A stretch of 64,000 nt of DNA from Ectocarpus siliculosus. Lineage: Eukaryota > Sar > Phaeophyceae > Ectocarpales > Ectocarpaceae. Of the stretch, positions 11,734 through 24,856 are shown in pieces (positions within the stretch are counted from its first letter, which is position 1; each line of letters starts with the position of its first letter). The DNA lies in the NCBI GenBank assembly GCA_000310025.1, contig FN649732.1, positions 1,569,770 to 1,633,769 on the forward strand, read 5' to 3'. Made by a program: the position numbers and the translations under genes. The notes beneath the pieces were generated by a model that made no database searches, was not told the DNA's origin, and saw nothing but the letters and a program-made list of their open reading frames with translations.

Positions 11734-14700
11734 TCACTCGTTTCGGTCCTCCTCGAAGCAGTAGTCAGGGATCTTGAACGCGTGGTCGGGCATGGTAGCC
11801 CCTTCGTCAAACCGGATAACCTACACAAGAGTCGAACGTCAAAACAATATTAGGTGTGGCGAGGGAACAGCCGAGAAAATATGAGAGAGGATGATCGACG
11901 CTATTAGCGGGGCGAAAAAGATCCGTTCGATTGCTAGAACCTTGACGCCATTCTCACACAACACTGTGCCCAAACCTTACCGCAACTCGGCATGTTCTTT
12001 GCCTGCGCCGAATCTCGTCATTTCAAAACCTTTCGCGCGGTTCTGCCAAATGACTTCCCTATTCGCACGGCGCTGTCCTCAATATTCACAGTGCACTACA
12101 CGACTCTTCACAAACCGTCAAACGCGGGTTCTCGAATTTGCATTTGAGTATTTATCAACATTTAACGCGTTGAGGTCTGCAACTACGTCCGAATACTGTG
12201 CGCGTTGTTGCGTTTTCCTGGCCGAAGATCACCGTCACCATCGCCGACCCAACAACCGAAAACATCAACACAATAAAAAAACGGCAGCAGCAGCAGCAGC
12301 AACAACAACAAGAGGAACGCTGCCAGGACATCCTAGCTACATGCCTGGAAGAGCGCATCGTTGAAGAACAGCCACTTCACGGGTCGGTCGGTGCCCTTCT
12401 CGCTCCAGTAGGTGATGAATCGGTCGCCTTCCCCCCCCCTCGAACCCCCTGCATCTGCGTCACCCCCCCTCAGCGACACCCCTCCTTCTTCGCGTGATAC
12501 CCCTCGCCCCAACACCCCCGCCTCTTCCGAAGCGGCAGATAAGAACGACTGCATTTGGCCGGGAATATTCCTGGAATTTTCTTGAGCCAGGTCCGCGACG
12601 GCTGTTTTGGAGGGGCGGACGTCTTCGTCAGGGGTGCGCAGGCCTAGAAATCTGGCGTGAGCTTCCGGGATCTCGCCCTGCTCCCACTTGTGGCACCTGA
12701 ACGAAAAAAACCGAGACGGCGCCTTGTTAACGATTGGTAGCCGAGTGACGCATGTTGTGGATGATTCCGATGGGCGATGACGGCGATGTGACGGCCTAGT
12801 CAGTGGATTGCAGGGACGCTGATTCGGTAGTCTTTGGATGCCGCCGTGCAAAGGCGAACGAGGTGAAGTGAGGGAAGGCCGTCTGGTGCAGCATCGGAAT
12901 GGGCCGGAGGTTCTTTGTTGGCGCAAGGCTCAGCCCTAGGTCCACTGATAGCTATTCTTCGAAACTACCACCGTTGCACGCAAGCTTCACTCAGATAACA
13001 AAGAGTCTGGGGTATCCTCAGACAACAGCATTCTGGGGTCCGTACGTGACGAAGACCGTGGGCCTGAAGCGGTTCAATCTCTCAGCATCGACCCACACCA
13101 ACAATGCACCCAATCATTGTTGAGCTTGTCAGCTCGTATACTTCAAACGAGAGAGCTCAGCGTGGGCACATTAGCGCCCAAGCCACACGTCAACAAAGTC
13201 GTCCGGCTTTCATCATCACTCAGTGTGAGATACACGGGCAATCAAGTCATACACTGTTGCCACTTGAACGCGACCCTGGCTTCCCGCAAGAAAGGCACGT
13301 ACACTCACTGGTAGATGCCGCACTCCTCCTCCCCAAGGTAGGTGGCGCCTTCCAGCCAATCAGGTCTGATGATGCCCACCCCGAAGTCGATCACCTGTAT
13401 CGTGGACATCCAAGAGAGCGCACACGTCCCCCGCAGAGTCAATGCTGAAGTTGCTCTCGTCGTTCAGGGAAAAAGTGAAGCACTTCAGCGATACCGGTAG
13501 AACGTCTTGCGTTTTGATCTTGTGGACTAGCCCGCGGTGCAATCACGCAATCTTCGGGTTTGTTTACCGCTGTTGCCACTCTGTGGTGTTTGCTCCTGCC
13601 TCCGGTTTGGGTCTCTGCCCAACACAACAGACGTCAAAGGAGACCGGCCTTGTCTAGCAGGTTGCTACTTTAAGGAAGTTGGTATACCAACCACGCCGGT
13701 CTGACTGTCGCCCCAGTCTCGTAGATTGGAATATGAACGTGCCCGACCTCATGTCTCTGCACACCGGTGCCACAAAACACAAGAAAAAAAAGGGAAAATC
13801 TTCGTCATCAGAATTCAGCTCGGGAGAAACGCCCCAACCCGGGCTCCGCGGACCATAAAAGCATGCAGACGGCTGACTACGAGCGAGTTCATGGGCGAAA
13901 GAACTTCGCGCCCCATGATCAGCACCAGCCACTACCGAACCAACGGCCAACAACAAGGAAAAGTCTTTCCTCTCACGTTGCAGTATTTGGACTTGGCCTT
14001 GGCGGGATGGTAGTAGTAGGTTGTCCCGTTAGCGCGCTCGTTGTCGAACAAGGGTCCGTCTTCCTCGCCGCTCTGGGTCTGGATGATGTTCAGGTTGCGC
14101 CCCGCGGAATAGTCGTACCTTGGGGCCGACAGACGACACAGAGGCATTGAGAGGTTTGAACAACTCACCGCCACAAATGGTTTTGGGAATTTCCTGTAGA
14201 CATGGTTTCACAGGGTGGACAAGAGCAGACGCGACTGGGGAATGTTGAAAACGGAAGTGGCTCCAAGCAGAAGATGCTGTTCGGGAAAGTTACACGAAGG
14301 TTAGGAACGTTTCCGTAGTCTAAAAGCTGTAGGAATTAATCAGAAGATATGCGAGTACATGCGTAGGTGGATAGGCGTTGGGTAGAACGTTTCACGAGAC
14401 CCTCATGACGCCAGAAAAAAAAAACCGATGTTTAGACGACGTCGAGACGAGAGCATTCGAGTAGAGAAAGGACGACAACCCCAGCAGTAGATTTCTGGTC
14501 GACCGTGGATCGGGAGAATCACGCAACGCTGAATCGTCGCCAGCTCAGCCCTGGCAGAGAACTGCGGGGGATGCAGCTATCCGTCGGGCGCGTCGTCTAA
14601 CCGACTCAACAGCGCGAAGAACGCCCACTCTTCAAGCGTCAAAAGCGAGCGAGATATATCTATCCCCTCGCATTTTCCCGAGGCTGTTGCCACCGACGCG

Positions 14701-15006
14701 ACTCAAGAGCCACGATTGCAAACCCAAAACGACGCCACTTCTTGCCACTCCATGGGGCGCTCTCTGCTTAGTCGATCAAACTACGCGTGGTTCGTAACTC
14801 TTTTGCAGCACGCATACCGCAGCTTCGAACAACGGCATCGCACGTTTCGGGCTGCAGAGCAACACGCCGTAAATTACCACAAGTCGACGACACCGTAGTC
14901 GCCGTTCCTGACTTGCGACATCATCGCGTGGAACCTCCCGGGCCAGACAGGCGGAGACGGGGCGTCATCTGCTCCAACTGTTGCTGCTACTGCGGCGGCT
15001 GCTACC

Positions 15007-15074
<68 letters not shown>

Positions 15075-15119
15075 AAGGACGCGGAATGCTTGTGGGAGCG
15101 ATCCGAAGCTACTCGGCAT
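11734..15119 (-). CDS. Secreted At4g14100-like protein, 5 exons
   Basis: Coding order: 15119-14878, 14118-13977, 13394-13309, 12696-12345, 11820-11734; total 302 residues. Homology is to the plant At4g14100 family (annotated as putative glycosyl transferase; function not established). Matching motifs: WPGRFHAMM, DLWYDYSAGRNLNIIQTQ (spliced across exons 1-2), VGIIRPDWLEGATYLGEE (exon 3), CHKWEQG, GTDRPVKWLFF, and PDYCFEE near the C terminus. The N terminus is a signal peptide whose hydrophobic core is an (LS)n run encoded by the CT/GA microsatellite, ending TLVAAAAVAATVGA. Exon 4 carries about 80 extra Gly/Glu/Ser-rich residues not expected for the family, so it is either an insertion or an intron I failed to remove. 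Intron 4 uses a GC donor (CAG|GCATGT) and gives a perfect family-consistent join. The start Met at 15119 is a choice among several. Confidence 0.82.
12281..12312. repeat. (CAG/CAA)n microsatellite in intron 4 of the At4g14100-like gene
   Basis: A run of CAG then CAA units within the intron 11821-12344. It is not translated in the proposed model. Confidence 0.85.
15012..15071. repeat. (GA)n microsatellite, coding on the minus strand
   Basis: About 60 bases of uninterrupted GA. Read on the minus strand it is (CT)n and encodes alternating Leu-Ser, in frame with the downstream At4g14100-like protein, in the position of the signal-peptide core. Confidence 0.85.
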
Positions 15120-16823
15120 GGAACATCCCGGAATGGCATCAAGGGCGATATCGGTCATGTCAGTAGTGTGGGCAGCACGCGTTCTTGGTGAGTCGGCGGT
15201 GGGAGCTAGCATACGCGCCGTACGAATAACACGAGTGACCATAGAAAGTCGCGTCATTGACTACCCAAGTTACGTTGACTAACCCAAAACCTGCTACTCG
15301 CTAGAGGGTAGGAAGGTTGTCTATCTTGTTCGATACGAAAAAACCCGGACGCGTGGGTCTGCTGCAGAACGTTTTTTGAAGGACATGCCCTTGAGGGCGA
15401 TGTCATGCACACATGCGCACTCGATGTGTAGAGCAAGCCCCGGCATTTAGCAATCCAAACGGTAACAGATATCAATATTGCGGGTGAACACTGATGACGC
15501 CAGAAGGTAGGTAATGCAGCAGGCTGTACAATGCTGTACACGTGCTGTACATGCAGTATTGCTGTACGCAGCAACGTTTGCTCTTTGTTCCCTCTCGAGA
15601 GGCAAGTGCGGGAAGAAACTGACTGCTGTAGCTCGATTGACCCGATGCAGCAACAGCGTGAAAGCACGTATTATCGACGAAACCAGGTAGATAAACGCCA
15701 GCAAAGAGTCAAAAACAACAGCGGTTCCGCTGCACTCGTTAGGTCTGATGCTCCTGTGCTGCTGACAAGGATGACCGTGTCCCAGGCCGTTCTGCTGCCA
15801 GCATGTTCAACTCTGGGCGCGCGGGTGAAATTCACCACAATTCCTGAAGCATACATAACATTTTCTCACCTCTCACCACCGAGAGAGTGGTGCACAGGAT
15901 TGCCGTAGTTCCGCGTACCATCGTGTGTGGGTGCACACGTGTGTCGGACAAGGCACAGCAGTGCTGGTCTGAGTTGCTGAGCACAATGCAAAGCAAGGCA
16001 TCAAGCATGTACTGGGGGTCCCGCGGAATGGTACGATATATTGCACGGTACCCGCGGGAACTTGTTGGTGCGGATCTTCGATCTTTCTGCGAGAGCTGCT
16101 GCAGATGCGCTTTGATGAGGGCCAGTAGGTCGGGATAGCTGCAAAGGCCCTTGATCGGCGATGCCAGCGGCAGCAGTTGCATCGACAGCACATTTTAGAG
16201 ATGCGGTCGCCCTGTACTCACAACATCTTGCGAGGTATGCGTGCGTGCTTCGACTACTCTTGCTGGAACATACATGTAGATAGACGTGGGTACGTTGTCT
16301 AGAACACACAGCTCGAGGTGCTTGAAAACGAGTACTTGTACCTGTGTCATCACGCAATCAAGTTTTCGCCATCATGAACAGTAGCACTATAGTCCTTCGC
16401 CTGAACCCACAACACTATATAAATCCCTATCGTGCGGCAAAATGTGCTTCAATATGTGCTGTTGGCTCCGCCTTGCTTGCCACAGCACCAAACACCACAA
16501 CCGTATGTGGTACGCGTATGCATACATCAAGCAGACCACCAATATTGCGTGAGGCAAACCAACCACTGCTGTGTCTGCACAGTTGCTGGCTTCCTGCACT
16601 ACTTGTGCAAACACAGCGGGTTCCATGTTACCTACAATCGATGGTAAGAGCACGTGGAGGGTACCGAAGCAGAAGAACGTGCCCTCGAGGGTTTTCAACC
16701 CCAACAGTCTCCCGTAATTCACGACACATGAGTTTCTGTAGTCCTATGCGCGGAGCCTACAGTAGTACATCTGTGGTAGAATATGCGCCATCAGCCAGAT
16801 AACTACGGTTGCCCGAGAAAGGG
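15120..16823. other. Intergenic between divergent genes
   Basis: Should hold promoters for the minus-strand gene at 15119 and the plus-strand gene at 16824. A GCTGTAC motif is repeated about four times in 15525-15575. No exon with recognisable homology found. Confidence 0.45.
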
Positions 16824-19800
16824 ATGACGGTTTTGCCGTTCCTGCCTTCTCGAACCACCACTTGTCCGTTGCCCTGCAGGCCGCCATCAGTCTCCCATCC
16901 AGCACCAGAAAGTGGCCGTCGAGGCCGACGGCGCCCCAAAAGCGCTTCCGCCGCGATACGACGAGGAGAGACGCGGACCCTTGGACTATCGGCCACTCCC
17001 GCAGGGACCTGTGAGGAGAACTCGAAGCGCAACACGCAGTCAGGGCAAGCAGGACCATCTCCCCTCATGGCTGCTCGCCCAGCAAGCGCGGCAGCCGTGA
17101 GCCATGTACGAGCACCTCCAACACCCAAAAGGCCATCACGCCCTCGTCCGGTCACCGCTACAGGCACGCCATCATGCCCTGAGAGGACCTATTACCACCA
17201 CCAACATTTTGAAGGCAACTCTACTCACGGGCGGGAAATCTCGTTGGCGCAGAAAAACCGACGGTGCCGCAGTGCGCAAGAACGAAGCTTGCTTTCATCA
17301 ACCGCGTGTCCGAGCCCCTCCGCCAGGTACCCCCGGGCGTCCAACAAAGCCAGTGCTACCAAACAAGCAGGTAGCACGTTTACCCGTGGTGCCCAGCCGA
17401 GGAGATACGACCAGAAGAGCGGCGATGCAACCACGGCCATAAATCCTCGCTGGGAGGGCCCGAAAACGGAGGGTACGGGCAACGCTACCGCCGCAGCTGA
17501 TACTGGTTTCTGGCATGAGCACGACTACCTTGGGACTGATTCTGCCACCATGCAGAGTGTCACGGAATTCGTGACGAAAATTTTGGGCACAAGGGCAAAG
17601 GAGGAGCGTAACAATGACCCATTGTCTCCTCAGTCCAAAGCCGGGCCTCATGCACCGGCCTCCCCGGTACCAGCTCCGTGTACAGAAAACGGGAAGATAG
17701 GCAACGGCGCCACGAGAATTGACTCAGACAGCAAACGAAATCGTCCAGGGTGGCGTCAAGGAAGCACGGATTATAAGAAAGCAAAACCATCAACAGTAAC
17801 ACCAAGAAACCGAAAAGGGTCATCACCCCCAAAGAAATCCTCCACAGGAGCAAGAAAGCAGAGCGGCGTTCACACGCGAAGAAGAAAGACGATCGGTCAG
17901 TCTGAATCGACGGCCCTCGTGCCAAACATCAATAGTCCCAAGTTCCTGTCGGGCCCCACGGAACCCGATCTCGACGGTGACGTTGTCGGTGACACGGAGA
18001 GGAGCGACGGCAGCTTCAAGGATCGGCCCGCACAGCCCGCACGAGTTTGCGAACGTGTCACCGAAGACTACGAGGCAAGTAGTGGCAACAAAGAGGACGT
18101 ATCAACAACAGAAAAACGAAGCCCCTCGTTGCCGATGACCCCGCTAACGTTCGATGTCTTCTGTTCCATGCGGCCAACACTCCGGAATAAGAGCCGTGGG
18201 CCGCAGAACCGGTCGGCTTCAGCAAAGGGCACCAGCTTGCCCAACAGCGCCCACGAAGGCAGCAGCAGCCAACGGAGCCGTCCAGCGTGCCAAAGAGGAC
18301 CTCCGTTGGGCGACAACAACTTCTCTTATTCGGCTTCATCAACCCTTCCCGTCGGAGATAGAGGGAAGGGGTGCACGTGGACATCTGTTTTCGGAGCAGT
18401 TTGCGCGGGCGCAGAGCGAGGTCGTGCGCGGGCGGAGGTCCTCAAGGCGGCGCGCCGAGAGTCGTTCCGGCTAAGACAAAGGCGAAAACGCGCCTCTTCT
18501 CCATTCGCACAACTTGTGCCCGGCGCGCCGGCCTCCGCTCCAACGGTTGGGGAGTACAAGAACACCGCCGAGTTTCTTGGCGATGCCATGGACGAGAAGA
18601 ACGACGAGAAGGCCTCAGAAGTGCCATCCGTGTCATACACAACGGAAGAGGTGAAGGCGGAAGCTGGAAAGGATGTCGCGGGCGATGAAGCACCGCGCGG
18701 AGGGTCGTGTGAGGAGACAAATCGCGATGCGGCCGATCCTTTACGGCTGCTTAACCCGATGGCAAGAGGTACTGTCGTGGACGACGGGCACGAACTAAAA
18801 GAAATTCGCCTTCTCTGCGACATCAGCGATGCCCGGCAAATGCCTGCCGCAGGGTCCATGGAAACTGGGGAGTTATCAGAAGGATGCCGGGAACAGACAG
18901 CGGATGACACATCGGCAAGGGCACACACGAAGATCCTTACACAGCACTCCGCGGGTACGGTGGCGACGTCTCCGCTGTTCCGGCGTCCGTTCGGGGGTGG
19001 TGCCACTCTCATCGGCGTCAACATGCCTCGAAGCATACAGGTGTGCCCTGGGGAACGCGGGTTCAGCGGTGCTACATTGGCAACGTCCAGGTCTTTCTTT
19101 TACTCCGCACAGCGGCGGCTGGGTGGCGAAGGGCGGTCGTGCACATCGCTTTCGGGCTGGTCATCGCCACGGCGCCCGTCAACTGCTGGCTGTATCGCAA
19201 GCCCCAGCGTAGCCAGTAGTGGTGGTGCCGGCAACGGTGATAACGACGACGGGAGGCAAGCTCTAGCTGGAGGGGGGGTAGGGCGGAGGCCAGACACGGC
19301 GAGGAGCTTCTTCTCCTCGAGGAAGCAGGGCAAGGCGTGGTGTTTCGAACACGAGAACAGGTGAGTGGTGCATGCCAAACACCATGTGGTAAGCGACATG
19401 AAAAGATCAAACCGCTCTCCACGTCCGATATGCTGTCTACATCCTAACGAGCCGTTCGCCTCGTTCTGAAGGCCTGGATGCCATGATACCTCTCTGCTGT
19501 CTAGGCTCCCAGAGTCGTGTAGACAAGTGCATATAGCTACGGACTGAGCGACGTGTTTCGAAACTTGGCCTCTTGATCCTCTACTATACCTCTGAAATAA
19601 CCCCAAACATTTCTTTCAACAGCGACCGAGGCTCTCGAAGGCTACAAGTGGATGGGGAGAGCCTTCGTCAAAGAGTCGACCAAATTGCCGACTCTATCGC
19701 AAAGAGCTTACAGTCTCGTCAGAGTACCAGGCCCAGTGGTGATTCATGGCACTGGCAACAGCAGCCGCAGCTTGAGGAGGGGGGGGGGGAGGAGGAGGGG

Positions 19801-20862
19801 GAGGAGGAGAAGAAGGAGGTGGAGGAATGCACTGCTACTCACAACGCGAACGAAGCGGCGAGTGCTGCGGCCCATTCGACGCGGACAAGCTCAAGACCCA
19901 AGCCGGAGGAGGAGGTGCAGCAGGAGCCAACCGAGCGTTCTACAGTCATCACTGCCGACGATGCGCGAGAGAGTCAGCCGCCAGACCTCGCTTCCCGGCC
20001 TGCTCCGGTTGCCGTTGATCCCGACCCTGGCACAGTCGATGTCTTAGGCTCGACGTTCGACTCCAGGGTAGCGCCGCCTATTGAACCTGGAGACCTCGCG
20101 ACAGCCATGAGGCCGGAGTCGGGTGCCGGCAACGCCACCGCCTTCGTTGATGTCGATCATGAAGCTGTGTCGATGGGACGGGATGAGCGGTTGCGACCCA
20201 GACCGTCTTCCGCCCCGCCGGAGCGTGCCACATTCCACGGGGCGAGGGCATTTGATGGTCGACAGACAGTCAGCAGTCCTGGTCTCATAGAAAATGCCCA
20301 CAAGATCAAGAGAGGAGTTATTCCCGGCGTGGTTGAGAGTGCAGCATCTCGGGCATTTCAAGGTTGTCTGGATCCTGACATGCCTCCTGCAGGCATGCCT
20401 GACGTCGTTGCGGGAGGTGGTGACGACCTGTCGAGCCACGTTAGGTACCCTTGTGCGAATCGCGGTGCCCCCTCGAGGACCGCTGGCCGGGATGGCGGTG
20501 GCGACGATGTTCATGTTGACGGTCGGCAAAATGATGCCTTCGGAGGGGGAGGTGGGGACGGAGCAGGAGGAAGAGGAGGAGGAGTGGTAAAAGCAGAAGA
20601 GCTCTGTGGCGGCAACGCCGACTCAAAACACGAGGCTGAACCTAGCAGTGGCGAGAGAGGAGAATTCGGGATACTTGTTGCACCGGAAAACTGCGTCGTG
20701 GGCAATAGGAGGTTTGTTTCTGGTACCGAACCCGAGCCTGGTGCGCTAGCAACGCCCGAGGCCGCGGAGATACACGAAAGGGCTGCTGCTATACCCAGGG
20801 TGGAAACTCCTCTAGACTTTCGGAATGCCACGGTGAAGCTGAAGGTGCACAACGAATACTGA
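16824..20862 (+). CDS. Large low-complexity protein of unknown function, 2 exons
   Basis: Exon 1 is 16824-19360 (donor CAG|GTGAGT); exon 2 is 19623-20862 (acceptor CAACAG); both sides are phase 2 and join in frame to about 1258 residues. The first ATG in the open frame is at 16824, since an in-frame stop lies at 16800. The protein is rich in Ser, Arg, Pro, Thr and Gly and appears mostly disordered. It contains several short RPxSA/RPxTA-type motifs (RPKSASAA, RPASAAA, RPVTATG, RRPSTAG, RRPDTA), some near both ends of exon 1. Exon 2 begins with a short amphipathic helix (SLRQRVDQIADSIAKSLQ), then a Glu-rich run. No enzymatic domain was recognised. An uninterrupted 2.5-kb frame in this context is unlikely by chance, which is the main support. 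Confidence 0.65.
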
Positions 20863-21160
20863 AGTTTTTGAGCGTTTGGATCTTATGCATGCTTCGTGCA
20901 CAGATACCGTAGACTTAGAAATTCGAAGACAAAATATGCAGAATGTCACGGTGCGTAAGATGCTGCGGGATGCATGCATCGAAATATTGCATTTTCAGTA
21001 TTGAAACATCCGCCACCGAACGGTGTCTTGGCATTCCTATAGTACAACGATGTTTCATGCATAAGCTGTGGGTTGAAGACGAGAGGCACTAATATTCACC
21101 GCCATTCTCGCGTGCAACACTGGGACCGCCGGGTATCGCTTCCCCGCATGACAAAAGGCC

Positions 21161-24100
21161 ATGGCGGCTGAGGCAAGCGTTGCCGTCGACGGACACGAGA
21201 AAGCTTGGTGCGTGTCAAAAGAGAGAGCGGAGATCCTGTTCAATGACCTCCGTTTCGCCGCGGAGGAAGACGCTCAGCAATCAGGACATGGCGCGGCATC
21301 GGAAACACGGCATCGTCTGCAACGCATCGTGATCGAGGTGGGTGCGGCCAGGTCTCGATCAGGGGCATATGTCGTCTACAAATACCATTGTAGAGGAAAT
21401 CGCAACACGCAAACCGTCAATAGGGTCCAACAGTCCAGCGGCACTGCCCGCTGCAAGCACAACAACTGCTAGCCACACACTGTTCGTTTTTAGTATTTAA
21501 TATTTCACAAGGCACACCCTATCGAACTGCTGCCCAACTCCAAATCGCGAAACGGCCGATGTCAAAGACGGGCACCCAAAACATGTAGGCCGACCACATC
21601 ACCTCGACCTCCATGTTGTGCAACGAAACGACACGGGAGCAGTCCGGCTTAGCGAATAGCAGGCGGGTCGAAAAAGAAGCCGCTCTGGAGGAGGTTCGGC
21701 GGGTGCTGAGGCAGGACACAAACATGTACGCGGCGAGGGCATCCGCCTCCGATCGCATGCTCGAGGCAATGAGGGCCCTGGAAAATGGTAAGGAAGGAGA
21801 GCACTCAGGTTGGAATTCTTTGAACAGGCGCCGTGACATCCCCTTTCGAAGGCGGTTTTCGCTGACCGTCGAGGTAGACCCACGCTTCGGGACCACAGAT
21901 CGAAAGTGGGCATAGATGGGGGCTTCATGTTCTTGGAAAGACGCGTGTGTGAGGGAGTGTGGTTGGGAAAGTGATGGGGACGGATGCTTTTGGGATGCAT
22001 GCGGCTGGAACCAACGTTTGGGTCTAAGAGGGTGTCATGCTCTCATTAAACATGCCCGCGTTGCGTCTCGCTGATGTTCAGTACGGTGTGTTTCGAAGGG
22101 GTCGTCCCCTGTCCCATAATTTCGTGCCACGCTGCGCTTGAAACCTGCTGCCTCAGAAAACGACCAGTGCGACCTGCTTCAGCTCCTTGAGTGCCGTCAG
22201 AGCAGGAGCCTATTGATGCTACAAAATCGGACAGAGAGGGAAAGAGACGAGCTGCGAGCATCTTGTCGCCGGCGGAGAGAAGAGGCGGCGGTGAGACAGA
22301 TGGAGAGATTGCGAAGATTTTTAATGCCTTTTGCGCCGTGCAGGCGACGCGATAGCGGCACACCCCACGCGGAAGAACGGTGGTTTTCAACCAGTTCGAT
22401 AGGCACTCGAGAACTGCTAAGGGAACAGTCGATCTCGGCTGAAGACGGTGGACTGTACGACAAAGACCAGCCTTGTTTCAGGACGAGTAGGCGTTGGGAA
22501 AACATTGTAGCTTCCGTCCGAGTAATTGGCGATTTAAACGACCATGCCTAAGTAGGTACCGTGGGATTTGAGGCACCGCCTGGGGGAGACTACGCCTGGG
22601 GACGACGCGGTAACCTTCGCCGTTCATTCGTTTTGTCATATCTTTCCAAGTGCTGTTTCAGTCGGAACTGTGGGTTCGAACGATGTAAAGAGGGGTTCTC
22701 AGCGTGCCAGCCAGGGCGTCCGCGTGTTCCAGCTTGAATGAATCGGACCTTTTTGAATCGGCCCCATACCTTCTCAAGACCAGTTCGGTTGTGGTGCACA
22801 AGACGGCATGGGGACGAGGTCAGGCCTGGTTCTAGACAAGAGAAGCAGGGGGTTGACCGACTCTAACAAGCAGATACAGAAAAAATCGCTAGCTGGCGAC
22901 CAACAACACTCGTTAACAAACACGTCAATATGCATTCTAATGGTGCATTCCAATGGTGCTCAGGGAATGAAACACGACGACCAACATGTCACCGCGTCGT
23001 GTAGATGCTGAGAGCAACAAGTATGTGATGGGAGAGGATGAGGAGGGCATTGCAGCGATGTCAATGGAAACGACTCGAGTTTCCATCTGCCGAGGTTGCG
23101 TCATGAAATCGATGAAGTTCATGAAACGAGCCTACAAGCGTGCTTTCCTGAAAAAACTTCCGGTGAAAAATCACGTGGACCTCCCGTCTTGTGCCTTGTC
23201 GGTTCATTCAGGTGATGGATGCTTCGCTAGCAGAAGCAAGGCATGCCCGGGGGCGGTTGTTAGGACATACCAAGCACACCGTCGAACGGGTGAGCTTGCA
23301 GGAGAGAGAGCGCTCGATTCGCAAAGAAGACTTTGCAGACGAAAATGTATTCAATCTTGGCCCACTCGCGTTGTTCGCATGTACTGCATAGTTGGTGATG
23401 GTGCTGGTTCTCGCTCGTGTTCCCTCGTCCCGTTGTTCCTTCTCTGCTTGAACCAAATAACGATATCCTCTCAACCCCCCCTCACCCCCCCCCCGCCCCC
23501 CCTGCGTGGCCCCGCTCCCCGTTGGGTTACCCCTTCCCGTTGGCCGGCAAAGTTCCAACATAACCGGTGAAATATCCCTGGGGGTATTAGGATCACTGCA
23601 CCTGCCTTCCTTTTGAGGCCGTCGTTTCCGATATATTTGCTTGGCAGATGGCTTGCCTGGCGGAATACGTGAGTGTCGTGAGGCGGTGGTCTCAGGCGCA
23701 GCTGTCGTCCAAGCGCCATGCAAGGACAACATCGATGACTATCAACCACGAGTTTGAAAAGAAGAGCAAGGCAAGTTCGCTAACCCATGTCAGTCCACAT
23801 GCAGCGTGGAAAGCACGCTGTTCATGCCACGGACGAGCCAACACGTTGCTTTAGGGCGCCGAGGAGGACACGAGATTCAACACGACGTGCATGGAGTATT
23901 TCATTATCCTTGGTAGTCGCCCAAACGATTCTCGACCTCTTGTGTTTGTCAAGTTGGGGCTCCGCCATTACGAAAAGATGTGGGACATCGGCATGGGATG
24001 GATCGGGGATTGTCCTTCGGATGACATAGGAGAAGTAAGGTCTCATCTAAGTCTGAATGAACAATCCAGTCTTGAGCAATTAAAACTGAAAAATAATGAT

Positions 24101-24400
24101 GCCTAGAACCTACTTGCTGTGTACGATCTCGTCGGCAACAACTACTCCGCGACAGCAGCACTCCTGCTAGACTAAGAACATCTTGATATTGCAGGAACTG
24201 GACGCTCTCCTGAAGAAACCAGTCGCCTCGCCCATCTCCGCGCCAGCAAGGGTGGCTTCTCGGACAAGAATCTGCCCGGTCCGAGGAAAATGCGGGAACG
24301 TGCTCGCGCCCACCGCAACCCGACAGGATTATGGCGACAGCAACGCAAAAACCGCTCACAACCCGACCAGCACCACCATCATCGCCGACACCACCAGTAG
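21161..24400 (+). CDS. Basic coiled-coil protein of unknown function, 7 exons
   Basis: Proposed exons: 21161-21337, 21640-21787 (start could be 21643), 22157-22290, 23212-23346, 23648-23770, 23855-23912, 24195-24400. All junction phases agree and give about 326 residues. The protein is helical and charged (LEEVRRVLRQDTNMY; NRTERERDELRASCRRRREE; QERERSIRKEDFADEN; YVSVVRRWSQAQLSSKRHAR). It ends in a His-rich tail (QPDQHHHHRRHHQ) before a TAG at 24398. Intron 5 uses a GC donor with a perfect consensus, AAG|GCAAGT. I do not recognise the family; a cytoskeletal or ciliary role would be a guess from composition. The 920-base gap between exons 3 and 4 could hide another exon. Confidence 0.55.
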
Positions 24401-24856
24401 TACGATCGCCAACGCCACCACCATCGTCGCCGACAAAGATACTAAACACACGCTCGGTGCCGACCTCAAAACGATACCGTCGTCAATCGAGACGCTACTC
24501 GACGCGACATCGCAATTACACCGGTTGCTTACGATGATACCACCGTTGACAGTACCTAATCACTCTTCCGTGGAAGATGAGAACGGCTGCTTCGAGCTAG
24601 GGGAAACCTGATGTAAGTTGCCAGGAGCAGCAATAAGTTGTGTAACTAAGTGCTGAGGTTGCCCCCCGGAGAAGGGGTGCGTGCTGTGTGAGCTGCTTCG
24701 GTATTCCCTACCCGTTACATGAGAAACAAGGTGTCGCTGTTAGTGAGGCGTTGGTACCGTTATGCCACATTGACTGTCTGCACCGCGCGTAATATAGGCA
24801 AAGATCGTGCCCCATCCGTAGCGCCACAAAACTGTTTAAGGTTTAAAAATAAGTAA

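Noticed and set aside
12899-13123. Minus-strand stretch near 13030-13095 reading RFRPTVFVTYGPQ, suggestive of a MOSC domain
   Set aside because: The join of exon 3 (13309) to exon 4 (12696) is in phase and matches the At4g14100 family without it, so this is intron sequence.
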